A stretch of 64,000 nt of DNA. Origin: Desulfomicrobium baculatum DSM 4028 (GTDB lineage Bacteria; Desulfobacterota; Desulfovibrionia; Desulfovibrionales; Desulfomicrobiaceae). Shown piece after piece: positions 52,054 to 60,765 of the stretch. The position numbers and the translations under genes were made by a program. The notes beneath the pieces are model-generated. The model made no database searches and had not been told where the DNA came from. It saw only the letters and a list, made by a program, of their open reading frames with translations. Where the stretch lies: contig NC_013173.1 of NCBI RefSeq assembly GCF_000023225.1, forward strand, positions 2,234,501-2,298,500, written 5' to 3'. Each line of letters opens with the position of its first letter. Position 1 is the first letter of the stretch.

Positions 52054-52973
52054 TGAAAATCCCCATTCAGATTCAAGCGTCGCATCAGGTTTCTGATAGG
52101 TTCATAGTCCTCGTCGCGGGCCGAAATGATGTCGATCATTCCAGCGGCGGCAAGGACCGTGGCATCCTCGCGCCGATTCATGCTGAGGTCCAGCAAAGCA
52201 CGGGCGATCTTGTCCTTGATGGCCGGGTCGAAACCTTTGCGTACGGAATACACCCAGCCCGGGTACGGACGGCTTTCAGCCAGTACTCGAATCTGCTCCA
52301 TATCTATCTTGTCGCGCACGACATCAAGCGTGCCCTTGCGGATGGTGCCGACATCGTAGGCGCCCGTATACACCGCCAGAACTACCGCCTCCTGCCTCCC
52401 GCCGGCTCCGGTGGCGAAAGAGAATTCCTGAAAATCCTTTTGCGTGATGCCATGGTCGAAGAAGAGGCCAAGGGGATATAAAAAACCCCCTGCGGAATTG
52501 GGGTCAACGGCGATGATTCGTTTTCCTCGACAGTCCGCAAGGCTGTTTATGGCGGGGTTGTCGGCGCGCACGATGATCTGGCCCTGGAAATTGGCGCCTC
52601 CATCAGGCTCGACAATGCGTGCGAAGGCTTCGGAGCCAAGCCTGGCCAAGGATATGTAAACGAATGGATTGGTGAAGGAGATGTCTATCTCCCCGCGTTC
52701 CACCATCTTGATGTGTTCGGCGAACGTATTGGGAAAGACCTGCCGCAGGGACAGCCCGGTCTTATGCCGCAGGTATTCAAGCAGGCGGCGATGGCGTTCA
52801 AAAGACACGGAGTGGGAATACTGGGGCAGATAGGCATAGGTAATGGCCGAGGTCGACCCGAGCGGGGCGACGCTTTCGACCTTTGACATGTCCACCTTCA
52901 CGACGGACTCGTTCTCCGTGCAGGCGGTCATGGTGAACACCAATAAAAGAATCAGGAGTCGCGCAAACGTCAT
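52050..52973 (-). CDS. PhnD-like periplasmic binding lipoprotein, sensor partner
   Basis: A 307-residue phosphate/phosphonate-type solute-binding protein with lipoprotein signal (ILLLVFTMTACTENES; acyl Cys18). Family segments are YLPQYSHSVSFERHRRLLEYL, EIDISFTNPFVYISLAR, LADCRGKRIIAVDPNSAGGFLYPLGLFFDHG, VYTGAYDVGTIRKGTLD and SVRKGFDPAIKDKIARALLDL. No ABC permease or ATPase is near, and the coding region runs directly into the kinase gene (ATGA overlap), so it most likely presents a ligand to the kinase rather than feeding a transporter. The ligand could be an oxyanion or phosphonate but is not determined. Confidence 0.9.
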   Translation of the reverse strand: MTFARLLILLLVFTMTACTENESVVKVDMSKVESVAPLGSTSAITYAYLPQYSHSVSFERHRRLLEYLRHKTGLSLRQVFPNTFAEHIKMVERGEIDISFTNPFVYISLARLGSEAFARIVEPDGGANFQGQIIVRADNPAINSLADCRGKRIIAVDPNSAGGFLYPLGLFFDHGITQKDFQEFSFATGAGGRQEAVVLAVYTGAYDVGTIRKGTLDVVRDKIDMEQIRVLAESRPYPGWVYSVRKGFDPAIKDKIARALLDLSMNRREDATVLAAAGMIDIISARDEDYEPIRNLMRRLNLNGDFQ

Positions 52974-53270
52974 GGTCCCTCTTCGGCAATATTATTTCTA
53001 TCCGATGCCTTACCTCAAAAGGCCAAAACCAACAACCAGAAGGTTTCTTCGTCCTTTAAGCGCAAGCGCTTCCGGCCATCCGGATTCATTGCGGAAAGCG
53101 GCATCATCAGAGGATGGTCCAAGGCGTAGGCCGAGGCAATCGTCCACGCTGCATGCAGGCCGGAGGCTTTTTTTGGGAGCAGACCCTTGCGTCCTTCATC
53201 AATGCTTGATGCGCGGCCGCCGACATTGTATCGGTATGCACGTCGATAAACCTCAACACCGGATACAATC
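52974..53270. other. Divergent intergenic region
   Basis: Nearly 300 bases between the PhnD-like gene and the HDOD gene. No gene was seen and no convincing promoter boxes were found; both transcripts must start here. Confidence 0.35.
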
Positions 53271-54134
53271 ATGCACTCGGTCAAACGACTTGCCCACATC
53301 GATTTCAATATTCCGGGCGTGAAAGCCGTCGGAATGGAACTGATGAGACTGATCAACTCCCCAAACCCCGATATGGAAGCCTTCGCCCGGACCGTCGAAC
53401 TCGACCCGGCCATATTTGGCTCCATCCTGGCCTGCGCCAATTCCCCTTTATTCGCCGGCATTGCGGAAATTTCGGATTTGCGGGTTGCGCTGAACCGACT
53501 TGGCATGAAGGAAATTCGCCGAATCATCTTCCATGTGGTCCTCGAATCGGCATTCAGATCCGACAACGCGGAAATCAACAAGCTCCTGCGCGCCATCTGG
53601 AAACAGAATCTGGCCGTTTCACTGACGATGCAGCGACTTATCCAGGAATGCCCGCAGGTAAAGGCCCTGCCCATGGAAATGGTCTCCATGATCTACCCCC
53701 TGGGCCTCATGCACGTCATCGGCATTCCGGTGCTCGCCATCAATTTTTATGAGCCATTCGCAAAATTCATCCATGAAGACCTCTCGCGTCCGTTGCCGGA
53801 AATCTATGCGCGTGAAAAAGAGCTCTTCGACGGATTCGATCACTTTGAACTGGGCGCGGAATTGATCAAGCGCTGGGGCTTTCCGGATTTTGTGCCCGAT
53901 ATCATCTCAACCTACCATGTGCCTGAACCGAGCCTCGACGCACACAGCCGCACCTTGCATTCCCTGCTGCGCTTTGCCCGCCATCTTGCCCAGGAACTTG
54001 GTTTTGCGGCGCTTCCCGGCGCACCCGAGGGCTTTTGGCTCGAAAGCAGCACTCTCGACGTATCCAAGGTGAACACCCAGGAGATCATGGCCGATGTCAC
54101 TGATCAGCTCAAGAAAATAACCGCCATGTTTTAG
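53271..54134 (+). CDS. HDOD-domain signalling protein
   Basis: A 287-residue cytosolic protein consisting essentially of one HDOD domain, the HD-related output module lacking the metal-binding HD pair. Family stretches are INSPNPDMEAFARTVELDPAIFGSILACANSPLF (about 27-60), ISDLRVALNRLGMKEIRRIIFHVVLES and WKQNLAVSLTMQRLIQ. HDOD proteins regulate motility, c-di-GMP or phosphorelay signalling by protein contacts. The start is ATG 53271; the ribosome binding site is weak. It is divergent from the signalling operon and ended by the 54153 terminator. Confidence 0.9.
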   Translation: MHSVKRLAHIDFNIPGVKAVGMELMRLINSPNPDMEAFARTVELDPAIFGSILACANSPLFAGIAEISDLRVALNRLGMKEIRRIIFHVVLESAFRSDNAEINKLLRAIWKQNLAVSLTMQRLIQECPQVKALPMEMVSMIYPLGLMHVIGIPVLAINFYEPFAKFIHEDLSRPLPEIYAREKELFDGFDHFELGAELIKRWGFPDFVPDIISTYHVPEPSLDAHSRTLHSLLRFARHLAQELGFAALPGAPEGFWLESSTLDVSKVNTQEIMADVTDQLKKITAMF

Positions 54135-54152
54135 TGAGCCGCCCTGGATAAA

Positions 54153-54195
54153 AAACAAGGCCGCCGCGCCCATTGCGGACGCGGCGGCCTTGTTT
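54153..54195. terminator. Bidirectional terminator, 16-bp perfect stem
   Basis: AAACAAGGCCGCCGCG (54153-54168) pairs with its exact complement at 54180-54195 between convergent HDOD and FadL-like genes. Confidence 0.92.
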
Positions 54196-54221
54196 CGTGC
54201 CAAACCGGATTGACCGGACGG

Positions 54222-55460
54222 TCAGAATTTATACGTCACGCTCAAGCCCGCCATGTGGGCACTGGCGTCTTCACGGGTCAGTTCGAGGATGCCTGCTTTG
54301 GGTCTGGCCTCATAATCTCGATCCTTCATCCAAAGATAGCCGTAGGACGCGTCCACGGCCCAGGCTTCGTTTATCTTCCAGCCGGTGCCCAGGGTCACAA
54401 TCTGCCGGTCCGTACAGGGCACGGCATAATCCTCATAATCGTCATTGACCGGAGACTGGTCGTAAACGTAGCCCGCGCGCAGATCGATGCTATCGGTCAA
54501 TGCGTACTCGGCGCCGAACTGGAATCTCCAGGTGTTGTGCCAATTTTTGGTACTTTCCAGCTTGTCGCCGAATCCGGGTTGCGGGTCATCATAATTGACG
54601 ATCAAAGATTTGTAGGAACTCCACCTGGTCCACACCGCATCGAATTCCAGACTAAGGCGCTCCATGGGCTTGACCATCACCCCCATGGTCACGGACTCGG
54701 GAATGGGCTCGGTGCCGGTAACATCCGTGCTCTTGAAAGAAAGAGGCACTGTTCCCTTCTGCGTAAAGTCTCCATCGCCATGCACCGTCAGCTGGATTTC
54801 GCTGCGCCACATGAGGCCGAACGCAAGCCAGTCGAAGGGTTTGTAACGCGCTCCGAGATTCATGCCGTAGCCCCATCCATCGGCGGATATTTCATGCAGG
54901 TAATCGGAGTTCGGTACACCCGGAGCCTTAAAGGTCATATCATATCCAAAATCCAGATATGTCGCCTCCACGCCCACGGCCAGGGAAAAGGCGTCGGAAA
55001 ACCTCAGGGCCATGTTGGGATTGATGGAGACGGACTTGATGGCCGCGCGGGAGCAGTTGTAGCGTCCCGCCCAGGTATCGGCATCCTCGTACTCGGTACC
55101 CAGTCCGACCCGGGAGAACATGCCCAGCCCGAACCAGTAGTTGTCCGAAAGCTGGTGCGTGTAATACATGGTGGGCAAAGCCCAGACCGAATCCGCGAAG
55201 TCCATGTCTTCCACCGCATCCGATTTCACATCCATGGTCGCAGAAGGTGCAATGGCCGTGGCCCCGATCTGAATCTGCTTGCCCGGTACGTCGGTGATGC
55301 AGGCCGGATTGTAGGCCACGGACGAAGGGTCCCCGTCCCGGGCCACCATGGCCCCGCCCAGAGCGTTGCCCCTGGCGCTCCACTCATAGACGCCATAGCC
55401 TGCGGCCCATGCCTGCAATGGATAAAGAACAACGCACAGCACAAAAATCCATCTTCGCAT
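54222..55460 (-). CDS. OmpP1/FadL/TodX-family outer-membrane transporter
   Basis: A 412-residue beta-barrel for hydrophobic compounds such as long-chain fatty acids or aromatics. Signal peptide RRWIFVLCVVLYPLQAWAA is followed by the family N-terminus GYGVYEWSARGNALGGAMVARDGDPSSVAYNPA, which plugs the barrel. Alternating beta pattern continues to the C-terminal Phe (GLSVTYKF), the outer-membrane insertion signal. Divergent from the PAS-HTH regulator at 55609 with a 20-bp-spaced dyad between them, so that regulator may control it. Confidence 0.93.
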   Translation of the reverse strand: MRRWIFVLCVVLYPLQAWAAGYGVYEWSARGNALGGAMVARDGDPSSVAYNPACITDVPGKQIQIGATAIAPSATMDVKSDAVEDMDFADSVWALPTMYYTHQLSDNYWFGLGMFSRVGLGTEYEDADTWAGRYNCSRAAIKSVSINPNMALRFSDAFSLAVGVEATYLDFGYDMTFKAPGVPNSDYLHEISADGWGYGMNLGARYKPFDWLAFGLMWRSEIQLTVHGDGDFTQKGTVPLSFKSTDVTGTEPIPESVTMGVMVKPMERLSLEFDAVWTRWSSYKSLIVNYDDPQPGFGDKLESTKNWHNTWRFQFGAEYALTDSIDLRAGYVYDQSPVNDDYEDYAVPCTDRQIVTLGTGWKINEAWAVDASYGYLWMKDRDYEARPKAGILELTREDASAHMAGLSVTYKF

Positions 55461-55537
55461 TTCTCTTCTCCCGCTTGTGATTTGGCCCGCCAGTGTTGAC
55501 AGGGCCGCGATACTGTAGCAGGCAAAAATATAACGTC

Positions 55538-55566
55538 AATGAACTATTGTGCGTTTTTAGTTCATT
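55538..55566. promoter_or_regulatory. Perfect 9-bp dyad between the FadL-like gene and the PAS-HTH regulator
   Basis: AATGAACTA (55538-55546) and TAGTTCATT (55558-55566) are exact complements with their starts 20 bases apart, two helical turns. This is the geometry of an operator for a dimeric HTH protein. The most likely binder is the adjacent regulator, but this is unproven. Confidence 0.55.
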
Positions 55567-55608
55567 TTTTATGAATCACCCTTTTTGCCATACAGCGTCG
55601 GTGAATCG

Positions 55609-57240
55609 ATGACAGTAAACGACCTTTTGGATTTCTACTCCCCTCGGCTTGAGGACATGAGCGATCTGGCATTGATCCTTGACCAGACGGGCGCGGTGCT
55701 CTTTGCCAACGAGGCGGTGCGCAAAATCCAAAGCGCTCCGCCCAAGAGCCTTGCTCCAGAGGACATCATCGAACAGTTGCAGAACCAAGGCCGGGCCGGA
55801 GAATTCTCGAACCTGCCAGACAACACCCCGCCTGTGCGCGAGGCCCGGTTACGCGTCATTCTCCCCGATGGCGCGGGGACACGCCACGTGAACTGGAAAT
55901 TCGTCGGCATCCCGGCGACTGACGGCGCGATTACGCTTGCATGGGGCACCTTTCGTGCTACCGGCCCCGGCCAGGAAATGGGTTTCACCGTCCTGCCAAA
56001 CGGCATCATCCAGGCCGCAAGCCCTGCCTTGTGCAGCATCTGCGGCTACTCGCGGGACGAACTTGTCGGCAGGCCCGCAAGACAATTCTATTACACTGCC
56101 GCCTCGCGCAAGCGCATCGTCAATCAATTGAATGAGCGCAACGAAGTCGAAAACGGAGCGGTCACCCTGCGCTGCAAGGATGGCTCCCCGCTGACTCTCT
56201 GGTACAGCGCCGAATCCATACGGGGCACAAGCGGGCGGCTTCTTGCCTACAGCGGATTCTTCCAGCAACGCCCCTTCACCTTTTCCTCCAAGCTGGCCGG
56301 GGAATTCACGCGTATCGTCGACGCCCTCCCCGACCTGGCCTGGGTCAGCGGACGGGACTTGCGCATCGTCGCGGCCAATCAGGCCTATCTGAGGGCCTAC
56401 AAACGCGAACGCGCCGAAGTCATCGGTCAAAGCGAATACGATTTTCTCAATCCCGAACAGGCGCGTTTTCCCATCGAGGCGGCTCTCAAGGTCTTTGAAG
56501 AAAAGCAGGAGCTCCTGCACCCCGCCGTGCCTCATCTGACTGATCCGCAGGTCTGGTACAGGGTCATCCGCCGCCCCATCTTCGACGACGACCGCCAGGA
56601 GGTCATCGGTCTTCTGGGGATTGCCCAGGATATTTCCGCCAAGGTCGTGCAGGAAAACGCCTTCATGGAGCAACTGCGCGCCCGGGAGGAGGATGTGGTC
56701 GTGGTCACCGACGACCAGGGCCGCATTCTGCGCCGCTCGGCCCAAACGTTGAACCCTTCGATATACGGACGGCCACAAACCTTTGACGCCTACACCCTCG
56801 ACATGCGGCCGGTACTCGACCTCTTGCATGCCGATGATCTGCCCGCAGTGCGAAAGGCCATGCACCTTGTCCTGCGCGAACGTCGTGAACAGCACCTGGA
56901 ATGCCGCATCCGCAACCAGGCCGGAAACTACTCCACCGTCCTCGCCAGGTTGCTCTTTCACGATGCCATATACGGCGAACCTCGCATGTACGTGGTCGTG
57001 CGCGACATTACCGAACAGATGGGCTTGCGCAAGGCGACCATGGTCATCGAACGGCTCAAGCTGGCCTCGGGCGCGCACACGGACCGGGAGCTGGCATCTT
57101 TTCTCAATGTATCCGCCGCAGCCATTTCCAACGCACGCAAAAACGAGAGAGTCCCTCCGGACTGGATCATCGACACCGGATTGCGCACCGGCCGCTCCAT
57201 CGACTGGATCGTCAGCGCGGTGGTGCCCAATCAGGTCTGA
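55609..57240 (+). CDS. Multi-PAS sensor with C-terminal CI-repressor-type helix-turn-helix
   Basis: About 543 residues, cytosolic, no kinase or AAA+ domain. Four PAS-like segments can be traced: about 10-110 (LALILDQTGAVLFANEAVRKI), 120-230 (GFTVLPNGIIQAASPALCSICGYS), 235-350 (LPDLAWVSGRDLRIVAANQAYLRAY) and 362-470 (VVVVTDDQGRILRRS). The C-terminal about 60 residues (ERLKLASGAHTDRELASFLNVSAAAISNARKNERVP) match the phage CI repressor-type HTH, followed by PDWIIDTGLRTGRSIDWIV, typical of the family. It would bind DNA in response to a small ligand or redox signal. ATG 55609 has GGTGA before it; TTG 55585 is an alternative. Divergent from the FadL-like gene. Confidence 0.88.
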   Translation: MTVNDLLDFYSPRLEDMSDLALILDQTGAVLFANEAVRKIQSAPPKSLAPEDIIEQLQNQGRAGEFSNLPDNTPPVREARLRVILPDGAGTRHVNWKFVGIPATDGAITLAWGTFRATGPGQEMGFTVLPNGIIQAASPALCSICGYSRDELVGRPARQFYYTAASRKRIVNQLNERNEVENGAVTLRCKDGSPLTLWYSAESIRGTSGRLLAYSGFFQQRPFTFSSKLAGEFTRIVDALPDLAWVSGRDLRIVAANQAYLRAYKRERAEVIGQSEYDFLNPEQARFPIEAALKVFEEKQELLHPAVPHLTDPQVWYRVIRRPIFDDDRQEVIGLLGIAQDISAKVVQENAFMEQLRAREEDVVVVTDDQGRILRRSAQTLNPSIYGRPQTFDAYTLDMRPVLDLLHADDLPAVRKAMHLVLRERREQHLECRIRNQAGNYSTVLARLLFHDAIYGEPRMYVVVRDITEQMGLRKATMVIERLKLASGAHTDRELASFLNVSAAAISNARKNERVPPDWIIDTGLRTGRSIDWIVSAVVPNQV

Positions 57241-57339
57241 ATGCGACTCGCCGCACCGCATCATGGGAACATGTGAGCATTGTGCTTGCGGCGCGACATG
57301 GATAGAAATCCCACTTTGAACACCAACCGGAGATTTTCC

Positions 57340-58671
57340 GTGAAACCATTACTTCATCTACTGCTGCTGCTTTTCGTGATCCCGGCCTGCGCAGGCCATC
57401 AGGCAAACTCCTCGGCGGCACAGGATAAATGGCTGGCCCTGAACAGGGAATTCATCGCGCTTCACACCAAAGGCTCCTATGACCAGGCCTTGACGGCGGC
57501 CCTGCAAGGAGTCGCGCTGGCGCAGGGATTCATGCCCAGGGATAACGCCGACCTGGCTACATCGCTGAACAATCTCGGCGTGACGTACGCGGCCATGGGC
57601 AGGTTCGAGGAAGCCAGGGACCCGCTGGAAAGAGCCCTGGCCATGCGCGAAAAAGTACTGGGTCCCAATCACATGGAAGTGGCCACGACCCTAAGCAATC
57701 TCGGAGAACTTTACGTGGACATGAACCTGCCTTCCGACGCGGAAGATGCGTTCATCAGGGCGCTTGAAATCCGGGAGGCCGAACTTGGATCCGAGAACGC
57801 CGATCTTGCCGAAACCCTGAACAACCTTGGCGAACTCTACCTTCGCAGAGGACTTCTCGATCAGGGCGACACATTGCTGCGACGGGCGCTGGCCATCAGG
57901 GAGAACAAACTGGGGCCCGGTCATCCGCAGGTCGCCCGCACCCTCGACAATCTGGCCGCAATAGAACAGGCCCGCAAAAACTATCCGCAGGCCCAGGAGC
58001 TGCTGGAACGATCGCTGCGCATCAAGGAAGCGGCCCTGGGACCTGATCACCCCTGGCTGGCCGTCACCCTGACCAGCCTGGCTGAAGTCCTCATGGCCCA
58101 AGGCATGATCGCCGACGCCGAACCTATGGCGCGCAGGGCCGTAAACATCGGAGAGGCGGCGTACGGCAGGGACGGCGTGCGCATGGCCCTCCCCCTGGCG
58201 ACCCTGGGCAACCTGATGCGAAGCCAGGGGCGGTTCGACGAAGCCGAAGAGATGCTCACCCGTGCGCTGCACCTGCAAGAACAGGCGTTGCCGGCGGATC
58301 ATCTCGACATCGCAATTTCCCTTGGCAACCTGGCCTCGGTTCATTATGCCCAAGGTCGCTTTGCCGAGGCCAGGTCGGATTATGAACGCGCGCTCGTCAT
58401 CAGCGAAGCAGGCCTAGGCCAAAAGCATGGGGATGTAGCCCAGCTCCTGCATAATCTGGGAGTGGTGAACCGCAAGCTCGGCGATCTGGATCAGGCCGGA
58501 ACCTTGCTCATGCAGGCCCTGTCCATCCGTGAAACTCTGTTCGGCCCATCGTCTCCCTCTGTGGCCGACACTCTGGAGGCGCTGGCTTTCACCGTGAAGG
58601 ATGCTGGCGACACGGCTTCAGCCAGCGCATATCTTGAGCGGGCCAAGGCCATCCGCGGACAGAAAGAGTGA
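57340..58671 (+). CDS. TPR-repeat lipoprotein (kinesin light chain-like repeats)
   Basis: About 443 residues. A lipoprotein signal (KPLLHLLLLLFVIPAC, lipobox IPAC) is followed by about nine or ten 42-residue tetratricopeptide repeats. They carry the KLC pattern ATSLNNLGVTYAAMGRFEEARDPLERALAM and repeated LGPDHPWLAVTL-type links. TPR proteins are scaffolds for protein assembly; here at a membrane on the periplasmic side. GTG 57340 is used because GGAG lies 8 bases before it and the signal starts there; the open frame begins 60 bases earlier. Gap to the previous gene is 99 bases. Confidence 0.88.
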   Translation: MKPLLHLLLLLFVIPACAGHQANSSAAQDKWLALNREFIALHTKGSYDQALTAALQGVALAQGFMPRDNADLATSLNNLGVTYAAMGRFEEARDPLERALAMREKVLGPNHMEVATTLSNLGELYVDMNLPSDAEDAFIRALEIREAELGSENADLAETLNNLGELYLRRGLLDQGDTLLRRALAIRENKLGPGHPQVARTLDNLAAIEQARKNYPQAQELLERSLRIKEAALGPDHPWLAVTLTSLAEVLMAQGMIADAEPMARRAVNIGEAAYGRDGVRMALPLATLGNLMRSQGRFDEAEEMLTRALHLQEQALPADHLDIAISLGNLASVHYAQGRFAEARSDYERALVISEAGLGQKHGDVAQLLHNLGVVNRKLGDLDQAGTLLMQALSIRETLFGPSSPSVADTLEALAFTVKDAGDTASASAYLERAKAIRGQKE

Positions 58672-58744
58672 CAAAAACGACCGGGAAACCGCAACCTTCG
58701 GCGTTTTCCTGGTTCGTTTCGGGAAAAAGTCGGAATCTCGGGAT

Positions 58745-58770
58745 TAGACGTTTCACTTCTTTTTCGATAG
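58745..58770 (+). promoter_or_regulatory. Candidate sigma-28 (flagellar) promoter for motAB
   Basis: TAGA (58745-58748) and TTCGATAG (58763-58770) are 14 bases apart, resembling the TAAA-N15-GCCGATAA flagellar class. It lies about 90 bases before motA. The match is partial. Confidence 0.35.
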
Positions 58771-58856
58771 GTGGATAAACTTCTTGCCGTGGCGATATTC
58801 CGCCACCACGATTCAAGACGAATTTCAATTCAAAGACAGGAGCGAGTTACAACGCA

Positions 58857-59707
58857 ATGTTTGCGATCATAGGCTTATTGGTTGTTATAGGCTGTGTTGC
58901 GGGCGGCTACATCATGGCCCACGGAAACTTCAGCGTTCTGTGGCAGCCTGCGGAATTCGTCATCATTCTCGGCGCGGCGATCGGCACCTTCCTCGTCGCC
59001 TCGCCGATGAAGGTCATCAAGCTTACGATGAAGGGCTTCCCAGCGCCTTCACGGCCAAGGCGCCAGGCAAGGACGAATACCTCCAATTGCTGCGCACCCT
59101 CTACGACCTGCTGACCCTGGCCAAGCACGAAGGCATCATCGCCCTTGAAAGCCACGCCAACAAACCCAAGGAAAGCAGCATCTTCACGCCATACCCCTTT
59201 GTCATCAAGAACCACCACGTGCTCGATTTCATCTGCGACAACGTGAAGACCTATGCCATGGCCGGCATGGAGCCTCATGAATTCGAAACTCTCATGGATA
59301 TCGACATCGAAACGCATCACGAAGAGGAGATGATCGCCGTCGGCTCCATCAACAAGCTCGCTGACTCCATGCCCGCTCTGGGCATCGTGGCCTGCGTTCT
59401 GGGCGTGGTCATCACCATGGGCGCTCTCAACGAACCGCCGGAGGTTCTGGGCGCGCACATCGGAGCGGCCCTGGTCGGAACGTTCTTCGGCATCCTGATG
59501 GCTTACGGCTTCGTCGCTCCGTTCTCCACCAACGTCGAACACCAGGTCCGGGACCAGCACACGCTCCTGAATGTGGCCAAGACCGCCATCATGTCTTTTG
59601 CCCTCGGGTGGGCTCCGGCCCTGGCGCTGGAGGCCGCCCGCCGCGCAGTGCCCAGTTCGTCCCGCCCCACCTTTGAAGAACTTGAAAACGCCGTGCGCAA
59701 GAAATAG
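58857..59707 (+). pseudogene. motA: Flagellar motor stator MotA, interrupted by a one-base frameshift
   Basis: The first 62 residues (MFAIIGLLVVIGCVAGGYIM... to VIKLTMKGFP) are in one frame. At the CCC run 59039-59041 the frame is lost, and the next frame continues as SAFTAKAPGKDEYLQLLRTLYDLL through to VRKK and TAA 59707. Restoring one C would give KGFPSAFTAK and an intact MotA of about 283 residues. Stator features downstream are sound: MPALGIVACVLGVVITMGAL, LVGTFFGILMAYGFVAPF and the cytosolic charge motif. The intact remainder and intact motB suggest a sequencing error in a homopolymer or a recent mutation rather than decay. MotA and MotB form the ion-driven stator. motB follows 35 bases later. 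Confidence 0.9.
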
Positions 59708-59742
59708 TCCGACCATGGTTGAACAGGATAAAGTGAGACATC

Positions 59743-60645
59743 ATGGCCGATAAAAAAGCCGTCATCATCAAAAAGGTCAAAAAAGGCGGACACGGAGGGC
59801 ACCATGGCGGTGCCTGGAAGATCGCCTACGCGGACTTGGTCACGGCAATGATGGCCTTTTTCCTTTTGATGTGGCTTTTGAACAACGTGAGCGAAGAGAA
59901 GAAAGAGCAACTGTCCATCTACTTCAAGGAATTCTCGGTCATAGACGGCCTGCCCCCGTCCATGAGCGTGGGCGCAGGCGGACAAAGCGCCGCCGATCCG
60001 CAGCTCAAGCCGCTCATCATGGAAGGAACCACCGGCATGTTCGCCGAAGGCAAATCCCAGGAGGAAATCCTCAAGGAAGCCATGGCCAAGATGATCGAAG
60101 AGCGCCTGAAGGAATACAAGGAAGAACTCATTATCGACACCTTTGATAACGGGGTGCGCATCCAGATGCTCTACGGCGAGGGAAACCCTTTTTTCGATTC
60201 GGCCAGTTCCCAGCTGACCGGCGACGCGCGCAATGTGCTCAAGGTCATCGCCGACACCGTACGCGACCTGCCCAACCAGATCGCGGTGGAAGGCCACACC
60301 GACGCCGTCCCGCTTGGAGGCCCCAGTTCTCGCTACACCAACTGGGAACTCTCCACGGACCGGGCTTCATCCGCACGCGTCATCCTTGAAGAATTCGGGC
60401 TGGACCCCAAACGCATGGTCAGGGTAGCGGGATATGCCGCCACGCAACCACTGATCCGCGAAAATCCGGAGGATCCCCGCAACCGCAGAGTCAGCATTCT
60501 CCTCTTCAACGACCCCACCCGGGCTCCTGTGGACATGAATTCGACGTCCGGGGAAAATGGCCAGCTGTCCGTCAATCCCCTCCTCAACGGAACAGCCGTG
60601 CCGATGGCGCCTGCAAGCGCGCCGCCCCTGCCCTCCAGAAACTGA
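59743..60645 (+). CDS. motB: Flagellar motor stator MotB (OmpA-like peptidoglycan anchor)
   Basis: A 300-residue inner-membrane protein. After a basic start (KKVKKGGHGGHHGGAW), the single helix AYADLVTAMMAFFLLMWLL contains Asp31, the ion-binding residue. A plug and linker follow, then an OmpA domain: IAVEGHTDAVPLGG, WELSTDRASSARVILEEFGLDPKRM and GYAATQPL...RNRRVSILL that holds the stator to peptidoglycan. The tail is Pro/Ala-rich. It is the partner of the frameshifted motA. Whether protons or Na+ drive it cannot be told. A strong terminator follows. Confidence 0.95.
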   Translation: MADKKAVIIKKVKKGGHGGHHGGAWKIAYADLVTAMMAFFLLMWLLNNVSEEKKEQLSIYFKEFSVIDGLPPSMSVGAGGQSAADPQLKPLIMEGTTGMFAEGKSQEEILKEAMAKMIEERLKEYKEELIIDTFDNGVRIQMLYGEGNPFFDSASSQLTGDARNVLKVIADTVRDLPNQIAVEGHTDAVPLGGPSSRYTNWELSTDRASSARVILEEFGLDPKRMVRVAGYAATQPLIRENPEDPRNRRVSILLFNDPTRAPVDMNSTSGENGQLSVNPLLNGTAVPMAPASAPPLPSRN

Positions 60646-60688
60646 ACTGTGTCCTTGTGTCGTCACCATGCCTGCGACACGAAAAAAG

Positions 60689-60730
60689 AAACCCCTGCTC
60701 GCAGTCACGCGCAGGGGTTTTCCTTTTTTT
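60689..60730 (+). terminator. Intrinsic terminator of motAB
   Basis: AAACCCCTGC (60689-60698) pairs with GCAGGGGTTT (60711-60720), followed by TTCC and seven T. Confidence 0.92.
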
Positions 60731-60765
60731 AACTGGGACAACAGCCAGTCACATCAAAATCCGGC

